Part shown: positions 13,489 through 21,452 of the stretch, in pieces | How positions within the stretch are numbered: the stretch's first letter is position 1 | Layout: the number at the start of each line of letters is the position of its first letter | Origin: CAYGAG01 sp964347765 | Lineage (GTDB): Archaea > Thermoproteota > Bathyarchaeia > Bathyarchaeales > Bathycorpusculaceae | Reading direction: 5' to 3' | DNA length: 22,613 nucleotides | Assembly (NCBI GenBank): GCA_964347765.1 | Contig: CAYGAG010000028.1 | Span: 1 to 22,613, forward strand | Translations under genes and position numbers: made by a program | Notes under the pieces: model-generated | Told to the model about the DNA's origin: nothing | Seen by the model: the letters and a program-made list of their open reading frames with translations, nothing else | The model's database searches: none

Positions 13489-13608
13489 TTATTCTGACGC
13501 TATCTTGTTTACCAGTTGATAGATCCTGCAATTCCTACATTCTTCATAGTCCTTTGCATTACAACCTCTGCAGATGACACGATTCAGCTCTCTGATTTCA
13601 GAGATAAT
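13489..13608 (-). CDS. Very small four-cysteine (zinc-knuckle-like) protein, about 39 aa, unusual start
   Basis: The frame ends at TAA (13489-13491), directly against the stop of the ParA-like gene. It encodes ICRGCNAKDYEECRNCRIY, that is CxxC-x7-CxxC, flanked by helices (SEIRELNRV and YQLVNKIASE): a compact zinc-binding unit. No ATG, GTG or TTG lies in the open frame. A strong GGAGGAGG ends nine bases before an ATT at 13608, so translation may begin at ATT, or the start codon has been altered by mutation or sequencing error. It overlaps the 5' extension of the MobA-like frame, which supports the shorter MobA start. Coding is convincing from the cysteine pattern; the start is not. Confidence 0.6.
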   Translation of the reverse strand: MISEIRELNRVICRGCNAKDYEECRNCRIYQLVNKIASE

Positions 13609-13749
13609 CTCAGTTTCCCTCCTCCCATTATGACCTACTATTCATCGTCGCAATATACTGTTATTCCCGATTTCGCAATATTCCATATTGTGCAAAGCTT
13701 AAACAACAGCCAAAAGGAGTCTAATTTCAAGGACAGAAGGACAATAGTT

Positions 13750-14364
13750 TTGCAGGAGACTGGAATAATTCTAGCTGGAGGCGCCTCAACAAGGTTTGGG
13801 CAGGACAAAGCGTTCCTGCAGCTAAACAACAAACCACTCTTGAGACATGTCTTAGACGCGATCGAGAACATTGTTGAGGAGATAATCATTGTTGTAAGTT
13901 CGGAGGCACAGGGTTCAATGACAAGTAGAACTCTGGCTTCAGACGCACGGATCGTTATCGACCACGGCAACATAGGCGGTCCCCTCATAGGTGCGTCAAC
14001 AGGTTTCAAAGAAGCCCTCGGTGAATATTCCCTAGTTCTTTCATGCGATACACCCTTCATTTCCAAAGATGTTCTCTTGTTTCTGCTAGAGTCGCGTATA
14101 GAGAAAGACGCGGTTATCCCACTTTGGCCAAATGGCTACTTTGAACCACTACAAGCCGTCTACCGCACGAGACCCGCCTTCAGGGCTGCACTACAAGCTT
14201 TGAAGGCTGGAGAATCAGATATCCGATCCATGATAGAGAGACTTCAAAAAGTCCATTATGTTTCCACAACCATTCTAAAGCTGCTAGATCCCAATCTCAG
14301 AACTTTCTTCAATGTAAACACTCCTCAGGATCTGGACAGAGCTGAATCCTTACACAAGTCATAG
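13750..14364 (+). CDS. MobA-like molybdenum cofactor guanylyltransferase (204 aa)
   Basis: The nucleotidyltransferase signature is at the very start: GIILAGGASTRFGQDKAFLQ (residues 5-24), the LAGGxSxRxGxDK motif that binds the GTP phosphates. SLVLSCDTPFIS carries the Mg2+ aspartate and PLQAVYR is also conserved. MobA joins GMP to molybdopterin to make the guanine-dinucleotide cofactor of DMSO-reductase-type enzymes; a related CTP- or sugar-nucleotide transferase is a less likely alternative. The frame is open to 13516, but I chose TTG 13750, with GAAGG nine bases upstream, because homology begins there and the length matches the family. No other molybdenum cofactor gene is in the window. Confidence 0.85.
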   Translation: MQETGIILAGGASTRFGQDKAFLQLNNKPLLRHVLDAIENIVEEIIIVVSSEAQGSMTSRTLASDARIVIDHGNIGGPLIGASTGFKEALGEYSLVLSCDTPFISKDVLLFLLESRIEKDAVIPLWPNGYFEPLQAVYRTRPAFRAALQALKAGESDIRSMIERLQKVHYVSTTILKLLDPNLRTFFNVNTPQDLDRAESLHKS

Positions 14365-14400
14365 ATGAATACCTGGATCTATGCTCATGGAAAAGCACGT

Positions 14401-17090
14401 TTACGGGTCTGTTTCACCAAAGTGTCGGGCCACCAAGCCTATATCTCTCATGTCCACCTTGCCGTCCGGAACACCTGTTGAAGGTCCGGTCACATCACAG
14501 TTAGCTGGAGCAGGCGGCACATTCTTTGCAAAGTTCCTTGCTACTAAGCCGACGTCCCTCATGTCACATTTACCATCCGGCCAACCATCTTCTCCAGTGA
14601 TGTCACCAATCATGGCGATGATTACCCAGTTTTCAATAAAGGAATTGTCCATTACATATGTTTCAGCTGGAATAGGCTCTAAGTAGACACTTATAGTGTA
14701 GTTGTCTTTGACAAGTCCGTCTGTGTTCCATAGAACAGAGATGAGTGTGGCCGTTCCGTTTGAAAGGAACGTTTCTGTGGTGTTTATGAGGATTGCATCC
14801 GCGTACACGTTGAAAGCATAGAACTGTACATGATCATCCTGATTTGCACCGATGACTTTTATCGACATTGTATGTTCCTGCGCTACCACTGTTTTTGACA
14901 TTACCNNNNNNNNNNAAGCAATGCTAAGTTATCTAGTGGCCGAGTCCAAGGATCCATGAGAGGATAGTTGTCTATGCTGCTGCCGTCTATGACATATGGG
15001 TCGTCGCAGATTCCATCGCTTCCAAAAACATCTTGGTCTGGACCGGAGTAAATATCCGCGCTTGCATGGTTGCTCCAGTAGTTTCCGCCTAGAGGCCAGC
15101 CGCGATCCCAAGTACATGTTGATATCTCAGTGACTGCTTGGACATCGTTGCCGATGAAGCTGTTCCAGTAGATGAGATTGCCTTCGGAACTGGAAAGAGA
15201 GATTCCATAATCATTCATTGATATGGAGTTTGCACATACGGTGTGTCCGCTGGACTCTAGTTTAAGGCCGATGCTACTTAGGCTGATACCGTTGTTGTAT
15301 ACTACGTTGTTCCCTGACAGCTTTGATATGTTTATTGCCACATTGGCATCCTCAAATATGTTACTGAAGATCAAGTTGTCTGCAGAGTTTCCGTCGACCT
15401 CGATTCCGCTGAAACCAGTCCTTGAGATTGTGGTGTCATAGATTATGCAGTCGCTGCAACCGAGAATAAGCATGCCCTTGTCGTAATCTGTTATCGCGAT
15501 ATTTTTTATCGTAGATCCAGAAGAGTCAGGCAACAAGATGACAGCGATGCCTGAGCCACCACCATCAAAGATAGGAGTATGCCCTCTCCTGCCGAATATC
15601 GTCAATCTCTTATTTACTATCAGTGTCTCCGAGTAGATGCTATCTGCAATTGATATATGATCTCCTGATTCTGCATTGTCAATTGCTAGCTGTACGGTTG
15701 GATAGTCTTCCGGAACCAATATAGTATTTGGCATCCAAGGCAGCAGGCTTTCCGAGTAAATCTGATCAATTGGCCATACAACCTCCGGCACGCCAGCCTG
15801 CCACTGTACAACGAAAGGCCTAACATATCCTTGCGTCCAAAAACGTCCAAGTTCACTTGCGTATACATCGTGAGACGAATCAAATTTGAACCTGCCTGAT
15901 AGACTCGTTCTAGATGAGCTTTCTAAATAAGCCACCAAAGCATCTATGTTTGTAGAATCGATTGTCTCGAAAGCTTCTTTCAACATGTAAACAGCATCAT
16001 ATGATCCCCAAGCCGTATATGAAGGCCACACGCCGGTCCTGGAAACGAAGTTATTCCAGAAAACATCCGTTAAGCCTGGAACGATCGGTGTTCCTTTTCC
16101 AGCCATACTGACAATTGTCTCATGCTCGCACGCTCCCCCAGTATTGCCCCAGTGTGACTGCAACTGAGCCATAGCATTGATACCAACAGGCAATGCTTCC
16201 ACACCCATAGCGTCTCTTTGAATTATCAGATATACGCCCGTGACTCCGGAAAACAGGTGAATCAGCAGCTTGGCCCCACTGGCAGCCACATTGCTCAGCC
16301 ACGACGAGCAATCGGTTGTACCTTCAGGTATTCGCGCCGCATAGGTTATATTGGCATAAGGACCAAGCAGAGACGGATAGACAGCTGAATTCGTTAGAGA
16401 TTCATGCATCGTCGCGGTCCATTCGCGATCCTCGGACAGAACAGCAACCTTAACCTGAGGATTCGGAGCATTAAGCCACAAATATTCACCATATCTGTAC
16501 ACCAACTCCTTCTGAAGTATGTACCGATAGAATGTACACAGCGAAATCAGAAGCGTAGACGAGTTCGTGGGCATCACTCTGAAAAGATATTTGTATCTCT
16601 GATAGTCAAAGGGAACCCTTGCAGAGATCAGATCATCTGCAGATGCACCGACAATGAAGAATGGTGTTGCGAAATCTGCTGCAACCTCAATCATGGCAGA
16701 AGTACATTCCGTTCGGAAACCGCCTATTATGAACTCGCAACCCTCAAGAGAGATCAGTCTCTCCATTTCAACCATCGCATCCCAAGGAGATGGAGCTGGA
16801 TACGAACGCTCATCACCGAGAGCTAACACAATTGCATAATCACCTGAAGAGAGATGCACACCACCTGCGGCATTGATCTCATCTCTGGCCATCTCAGCTC
16901 CTTCCTTCATTCCAGCCGGTGACCAAAGCGGCAAACCTACTGGACCAATTATTCCTATCTTGATTTGCCCTTGGAAACCTTTCGTCGAAATCGGAAGAAC
17001 ATGAAAAAGCATGCTAATTGAAAGCATAGCAAGTACTACTCCAAAAGCTATCTTTCTTGATATTTCTTGCTCCCCCTTTCCAATTGACAA
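14401..17090 (-). CDS. Large secreted protein: ligand-binding domain, beta-helix, CARDB-like and dockerin-like repeats (interrupted by assembly gap)
   Basis: From TTG 17090 (TTAAAT box about 20-25 bases upstream) come a signal segment (residues about 13-32) and a type-1 periplasmic binding domain of the Leu/Ile/Val receptor class (about 40-400; IKIGIIGPVGLP, FIIGGFRTE). A right-handed beta-helix of NosD/PbH1 type follows at about 455-690 (ILVPEDYPTVQLAI, then repeated N/I/S turns). The N gap at 14906-14915 comes next. After it, 14401-14905 continues as a beta-sandwich resembling CARDB (SKTVVAQ ... TATLISVLWNTDG ... NYTISVYL) and two dockerin-like calcium loops (DGWPDGKCDMRDVGLVARNF and PDGKVDMRDIGLVARHF). 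The two sides are probably one gene because the piece after the gap lacks its own signal peptide and begins inside a domain. The frame across the gap is not known. The product is likely extracytoplasmic and surface-attached or part of a complex; no cohesin is seen here. Confidence 0.78.
14906..14915. other. Assembly gap (ten N)
   Basis: Ten N interrupt the large secreted gene. Ten is a conventional placeholder, so the true missing length is unknown and may include the linker and the first strand of the CARDB-like domain. Confidence 0.95.
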
Positions 17091-17469
17091 TAATCAACAA
17101 CCAGCATTTAACAATTATGAAGAATCTTTGATACACATTGGAATTAATTGCTGGATAAAAGAAGGTGAAGGCAGAAATACAGCATTTGTGGAAACTCTTC
17201 CATTGCACAGGAAAACGCGCGCACGCACAAGGCGCATAAGGATCATACTCGATATCCTCCTTGGTTGCGCAAAATTCCGGGCTCTCTTTTCGGATTGTTC
17301 CATACTTGTCCATCTACATTAGAACGAAGTCAGCTTGATGATTTTCTCATCAAGATCTCTCTGGTGTGTTAAATGAAGATAGATTCTGCGTTCATAATGA
17401 CTAATTAGCTGTAGAACTTAGATAGTGTGTTCACCATTCCATGTGCGCAAGCATTTGGGAGAGGTCTAG
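17091..17469. other. Intergenic region between divergent genes
   Basis: This stretch separates the large secreted gene (minus) from the histidine kinase (plus). A CGCGCGC tract lies at 17216-17222. A minus-strand frame starting at 17313 begins with natural-looking sequence (ESPEFCATKEDIEYDPYAPC) but then loses protein character and runs over the next gene, so it may be a remnant. An SD-like GGGAGAGGTC lies just before the kinase start. Confidence 0.5.
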
Positions 17470-19677
17470 TTGGCAAAATCCGTTGGCAAGCATATTCCAG
17501 AAATAGTTTTGAATCCAGCTGCTGAAACGTCTACAGAAGTTTTGATTGTTGACGATGAACGCGACTTTCTGAAGATGGCAAAAGAATGTCTGGAGTCAAG
17601 AGGCAACTTCCGAGCGGAGACTGCGTTATCCGTAGAGGATGCTATGCGGAAGCTGAAGAAAAAGAACTACGAAGTGATAATTTCAGACTATGTGATGCCA
17701 AGCAAGAATGGTCTGGAGTTTCTGAGAGATCTTAGGTCAAGTGGAAATAACGTTCCATTTATTATATTTACAGGGAAAGGCAGAGAAGAAGTGGCAATTA
17801 AGGCCTTAAACCTAGGCGCAAGTCAATACCTGAACAAAAACGGCGATCCAGAGACGGTTTACGGACAGCTTGCACACAGCGTGAGACAAGTCGTTCAAAG
17901 AAAGAGTGCCCGAGACAGGCTTAGAGCCTCGGAAGAAAGATACAGAAATCTCTTCGAAATGGCCCCTGATGGAATAGTAACTCTTGACATGAAAGGCGTA
18001 ATCACTTCGTGCAACGCGGCAGTTATGAGACTCACCGGTTATTATCGTGATGAAGTTGTAGGAAAGCATTTCTCAGAATTGGGATTCTTGAATTCAACAG
18101 ATGCCCCAAGATATCTAGCGCTCTTTGCGTCAATCCTAAGAGGAGAACAGCCGAAGCCGTTCGAGGTCACTTGGCACAACAAAAACGGAACCTCCCATGT
18201 TTCTGAGTTTCATGTTAGCTTAATCAAAACAGACGACCAACCAATAGGTATTCAAGCAATTGCAAGAAACATCACTGACCGAAAAATTACAGAACAGAGA
18301 ATTCGAGAGAACGAACAAAAGTTTGCGCAACTGTTCAAAGATAATCCTGAAGCGACGATTTTCTTGGATCCGGATTTCCGAATTGCCGATGTCAATCCAC
18401 GTTTCACGAAGCTTTTCGGATATTCCTTAGATGAAGCCAAAGGCAAACACACTGAAGATCTAATAGTGCCGAAGGATAGGGTCGATGAATTAGAAGGATT
18501 ACACAACAATGCAAAGAATGGACAGGTCTATCTTGATACAGTACGAAGGGCAAAAGGAGGTAATCAAATCTTTGTGTCTGTATCTGCTGCCCCAATTGGT
18601 GCTTCAGAGAAACTGATAGGTTATGTAGTGATATACAGAGACATTACAGACAGGAAGAAAGCTGAAGAGGAATTGAGAGAATCCAGAAGACATTTTCGGA
18701 AGCTATTTGATCTTATTGTTGATCCAGTTGGCATCGTAGACAAGAAAGGAAAGATTTTAGAGGTTACTGATAGCGTCGAGAAGATTACAGGCTTCAAGAG
18801 GGAGGACCTAGTTGGAAGGAATTTTCTGAGAACAAAAATCGCCACTGCGAAGAGCAAGGTGATTTTGATGAAGAATTTGGCGAAGCGGATGATGGGAGTG
18901 CACTTACCGCCTTACGAGGTTGAGATACTTACGAAGGATGGAAGAAAATTACCATATGAGGTGAATGCTGCGAAAATCGAATACAAAGGCAAGCCAGCAG
19001 ACCTCGTTGTATTCCGTGACGTATCACAAAGAAAGAAAATGGAAGAGAAACTGCGAGTTGTAGGAGGTTTAACAAGGCACGATATCCGAAACAAGCTCTC
19101 AACGATCACAGGAAACATCTATCTAGCCAAGAAGAGCCTGGCAGGCCATGACAAGACTTTGGATTATCTGAGTGATGCTGAGTCCGCGATTCATCAAGTC
19201 GTAAGGATTCTTGACTTCGCAAGAAACTACGAGAGATTGGGCGTAGAAAAGTTGGTTCCCACTGATGTGGGCAAGGCTTTTGAAGGTGCCGCTTCCTTGT
19301 TCCCAAGTCTTGACAATATAGAGATAGTGAACTCCTGCCTTGGATTGAAGATACTGGCTGACTCACTGTTGCCCCAACTCTTCTATAATTTAATAGACAA
19401 TTCATTGAAGCACGGACAGAAAGTGAGCCAAATCAAGTTCTACTGTGAACAGACCAAGAATCAACTCAGACTAATCTATGAGGATGACGGTGTAGGTATA
19501 CCTGCGACTCAGAAGAAACTCGTTTTCAAGGAAGGATGGGGGAGAGATACTGGATATGGGCTTTACCTGGCGAGAAAAACATGCGAGGTGTATGGTTGGA
19601 GTATTGAGGAAGCGGGAAAGTCAGGTAGAGGTGTACGATTCATCATCACCATTCCTAACGAGTCTTCAAATCGATAA
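17470..19677 (+). CDS. Hybrid sensor histidine kinase: REC-PAS-PAS-PAS-HisKA-HATPase (735 aa)
   Basis: TTG 17470 follows GGGAGAGGTC. The order is a receiver domain (about 22-140; phospho-acceptor D73 in IISDYVMP, K123), then three PAS domains (about 153-275, 282-402 and 408-530), each ending in a PAC-type segment such as ARNITDRK, YRDITDRKKAEE or FRDVSQRKK. Next come the H-box GLTRHDIRNKLSTITGN with H537, and a HATPase with N-box NLIDNSLKHG (N644), G1 EDDGVGIP and G2 GYGLYLARK. No membrane segment is present, so it senses cytoplasmic signals. With the receiver at the N-terminus, it may take phosphate from another kinase, or its own H537 may phosphorylate D73. No separate response regulator lies nearby. 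It is the last gene before a convergent terminator. Confidence 0.92.
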   Translation: MAKSVGKHIPEIVLNPAAETSTEVLIVDDERDFLKMAKECLESRGNFRAETALSVEDAMRKLKKKNYEVIISDYVMPSKNGLEFLRDLRSSGNNVPFIIFTGKGREEVAIKALNLGASQYLNKNGDPETVYGQLAHSVRQVVQRKSARDRLRASEERYRNLFEMAPDGIVTLDMKGVITSCNAAVMRLTGYYRDEVVGKHFSELGFLNSTDAPRYLALFASILRGEQPKPFEVTWHNKNGTSHVSEFHVSLIKTDDQPIGIQAIARNITDRKITEQRIRENEQKFAQLFKDNPEATIFLDPDFRIADVNPRFTKLFGYSLDEAKGKHTEDLIVPKDRVDELEGLHNNAKNGQVYLDTVRRAKGGNQIFVSVSAAPIGASEKLIGYVVIYRDITDRKKAEEELRESRRHFRKLFDLIVDPVGIVDKKGKILEVTDSVEKITGFKREDLVGRNFLRTKIATAKSKVILMKNLAKRMMGVHLPPYEVEILTKDGRKLPYEVNAAKIEYKGKPADLVVFRDVSQRKKMEEKLRVVGGLTRHDIRNKLSTITGNIYLAKKSLAGHDKTLDYLSDAESAIHQVVRILDFARNYERLGVEKLVPTDVGKAFEGAASLFPSLDNIEIVNSCLGLKILADSLLPQLFYNLIDNSLKHGQKVSQIKFYCEQTKNQLRLIYEDDGVGIPATQKKLVFKEGWGRDTGYGLYLARKTCEVYGWSIEEAGKSGRGVRFIITIPNESSNR

Positions 19678-19766
19678 GTCGACAAGAATCAAGAATCAGT
19701 TATATAGAAGAACCTGTGCCAATGCACAAGAAGCGTGAGATTTTGCTTAAGGGGCTTCTTCCCTAC

Positions 19767-19816
19767 CGAAGCATTTGCTCTTTCCACGCGCGCTAATGCT
19801 TCGAAAGAGGTGGTTT
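19767..19816. terminator. Inverted repeat with T tract between convergent genes
   Basis: CGAAGCATT (19767-19775) and AATGCTTCG (19795-19803) pair over nine bases, and a T6 run follows at 19811-19816. The loop contains a CGCGCGC tract (19787-19793). Position and form suit a terminator for the kinase gene. The minus-strand gene reads in from the other side. Confidence 0.6.
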
Positions 19817-19819
19817 TTT

Positions 19820-21115
19820 CTACGCTGCTTGGGTCTGCCTTGCATACTCTTCTGTCTGCACCAGCAGCTGCTTTATGTCAACTTCAGAATGAGCTGTACT
19901 AAGGGCTCCCGTATGAGTTGGCAAGAGGAACACGCCGTTCGCAATGAGGTTTAGATGATAATCCATTTGTCTATGCCTGTCAGCTCTGGAGGCTACACGG
20001 ACGTTATTGACCTCTTCTCTTGTGAAGTGAGTATTGAAGAGAGAACCTAATCCGGTCACTTTCACCGTTACATCATTCTGCTGGAATATCTTCTCTAGAT
20101 CATTTCTTATTCTTTCTCCGGTTTTATTCAACCGGTTCAACAATCGACCATCTTCTAGGATCTTCAGTGTTGCCTGACCAGCTATCATTGATATTGGGTT
20201 AGCTGTGAAAGTTCCACCATGGAAAGAACAGCGGGGATGCTCATATCGAAGGCAATCTAATCTTTCCATGATCTCTTTTCGCCCGCAAAAGGCGCCGATA
20301 GGGAAGCCTCCACCTAGGATCTTTCCCAAGACCGTTATATCGGGAGTTACACCATAATACTGCTGTCCTCCGCCGGGAGCTAACCTAAACCCTGTGATCA
20401 CCTCGTCAAACACCAGGAGAATAGCTTTCTCATCGCAAAGCTCCCTCAATCCGCGTAGAAACTCTTCTTCAGCCGGAATGGCTCCCCCAGCTCCTAGCAC
20501 AGGTTCAATCGTGATGGAAGCAACGTTCTCACTCCTCAGCCTTTCCCTGACACTTTCCAAATCATTAAAAGGCAAGACTACAGTGTCTCGCAGAGCCCCA
20601 GAGGATAAGCCTGCAGATTCGGGTACGTCGAAGGGATATTTGACTCCATGGTGTAGGGCGTCATAGCCTCCGTGCCATCCGCCCTCGAACTTGGCAACTT
20701 TGCTTCTTTCTGTAAACGTTCGAGCTAGTCGCACCGCATACATGTTTGCCTCCGTTCCAGAGTTCGTGAACCGCACCATTTCTGCGCTAGGAACCATCCT
20801 GACAACTTGTTCGGCAACTTCGATTTCTAGTTCATGGGCTGTTCCATAATGAGTGCCGTTATCCAATTGATGTTTAACCGCTTTCATAACAGTTGGAGGA
20901 CTATGCCCCAATATGAGTGCTGTATGCCCCAACCAGAAATCAACATACGCATTCCCATCAACATCGAAGACTTTGCTCCCTTCAGCTCTAGCAGTATAAA
21001 AGGGATAGGGCTCAAAAAATCGAATGCCATAAGAGACCCCTGCAGGAAGAACTGATCTCGCCCGTTCATACAGAAGCTGAGAATTCCGCCTTTTCGAGAC
21101 ATAATATTCAGACAT
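19820..21115 (-). CDS. Class-III PLP aminotransferase, glutamate-1-semialdehyde aminomutase type (431 aa)
   Basis: The protein is full length for the glutamate-1-semialdehyde 2,1-aminomutase group. It has an N-terminal LPAGVSYGIRFFEPYPFY, the phosphate-binding NSGTEANMYAVRLAR, GGWHGGYD, the FDEVITGFR segment (D237 contacts the pyridine nitrogen), and the PLP lysine K265 in LGKILGGGFPIGAF. Enzymes of this group move an amino group to make 5-aminolevulinate for haem, or act on other amino-keto acids. Without hem neighbours the exact substrate is uncertain, hence no gene symbol. I chose ATG 21115: a TATA-like box (minus, 21134-21142) lies about 25 bases upstream, and the open frame beyond it to 21382 has no family similarity. 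Confidence 0.86.
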   Translation of the reverse strand: MSEYYVSKRRNSQLLYERARSVLPAGVSYGIRFFEPYPFYTARAEGSKVFDVDGNAYVDFWLGHTALILGHSPPTVMKAVKHQLDNGTHYGTAHELEIEVAEQVVRMVPSAEMVRFTNSGTEANMYAVRLARTFTERSKVAKFEGGWHGGYDALHHGVKYPFDVPESAGLSSGALRDTVVLPFNDLESVRERLRSENVASITIEPVLGAGGAIPAEEEFLRGLRELCDEKAILLVFDEVITGFRLAPGGGQQYYGVTPDITVLGKILGGGFPIGAFCGRKEIMERLDCLRYEHPRCSFHGGTFTANPISMIAGQATLKILEDGRLLNRLNKTGERIRNDLEKIFQQNDVTVKVTGLGSLFNTHFTREEVNNVRVASRADRHRQMDYHLNLIANGVFLLPTHTGALSTAHSEVDIKQLLVQTEEYARQTQAA

Positions 21116-21133
21116 CCTGATACTACCAACCTG

Positions 21134-21142
21134 TAATTTAAG
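21134..21142 (-). promoter_or_regulatory. TATA box for the aminotransferase gene
   Basis: CTTAAATTA on the minus strand is centred about 24 bases before ATG 21115, which predicts a leaderless transcript and supports the short start. Confidence 0.5.
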
Positions 21143-21414
21143 AACGCAACCAAGTTTGATATGAAAGAAACTCCTTAAGACCTTTATCTCATTTTGTGAC
21201 GCAAACGTTACAAAAAGCCTTGCACTTCCAGACGAGTGTTTTCGGCAAGAACCAGAGACTCTATGAACACAGCCAAAGCCACCAAAAAGGCTTTTCATGG
21301 ATGTAAGACGATGTTGGAGAAAGAAGGGGAGTCTACAAAAAGGGGATGGAGTATGCACATGATGTATATACGTGCATACCATCTATTATTGACTAGAATA
21401 TAATTCCACAAACG

Positions 21415-21423
21415 CTATATATT
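21415..21423 (+). promoter_or_regulatory. TATA box for the FG-GAP protein gene
   Basis: CTATATATT lies about 35 bases before ATG 21453, giving a transcript with a leader of roughly 10-12 bases. Confidence 0.55.
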
Positions 21424-21452
21424 GATTCGTCTGAATAATAGCGCTGATTAAA

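Larger units (their letters stand above)
21116..21452. other. Divergent promoter region with an inverted repeat
   Basis: The region contains the TATA box of the aminotransferase (21134-21142) and, for the plus-strand gene, CTATATATT at 21415-21423. GTATGCAC (21351-21358) and GTGCATAC (21372-21379) form an 8-bp perfect inverted repeat with 13 bases between, about 35 bases upstream of the latter box: a candidate activator site. No gene is convincing. Confidence 0.55.

Noticed and set aside
13516..13749. N-terminal extension of the MobA-like frame
   Set aside because: MobA homology starts right after TTG 13750, an SD-like site precedes it, and the four-cysteine ORF occupies part of the extension on the other strand.
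17014..17313. Minus-strand ORF of 99 codons overlapping the secreted protein gene start
   Set aside because: Only its first 30 residues look natural; the rest overlaps a well-supported gene in another frame.
21116..21382. N-terminal extension of the aminotransferase frame
   Set aside because: It has no family similarity, lies over a TATA box for ATG 21115, and the protein from 21115 is already full length.
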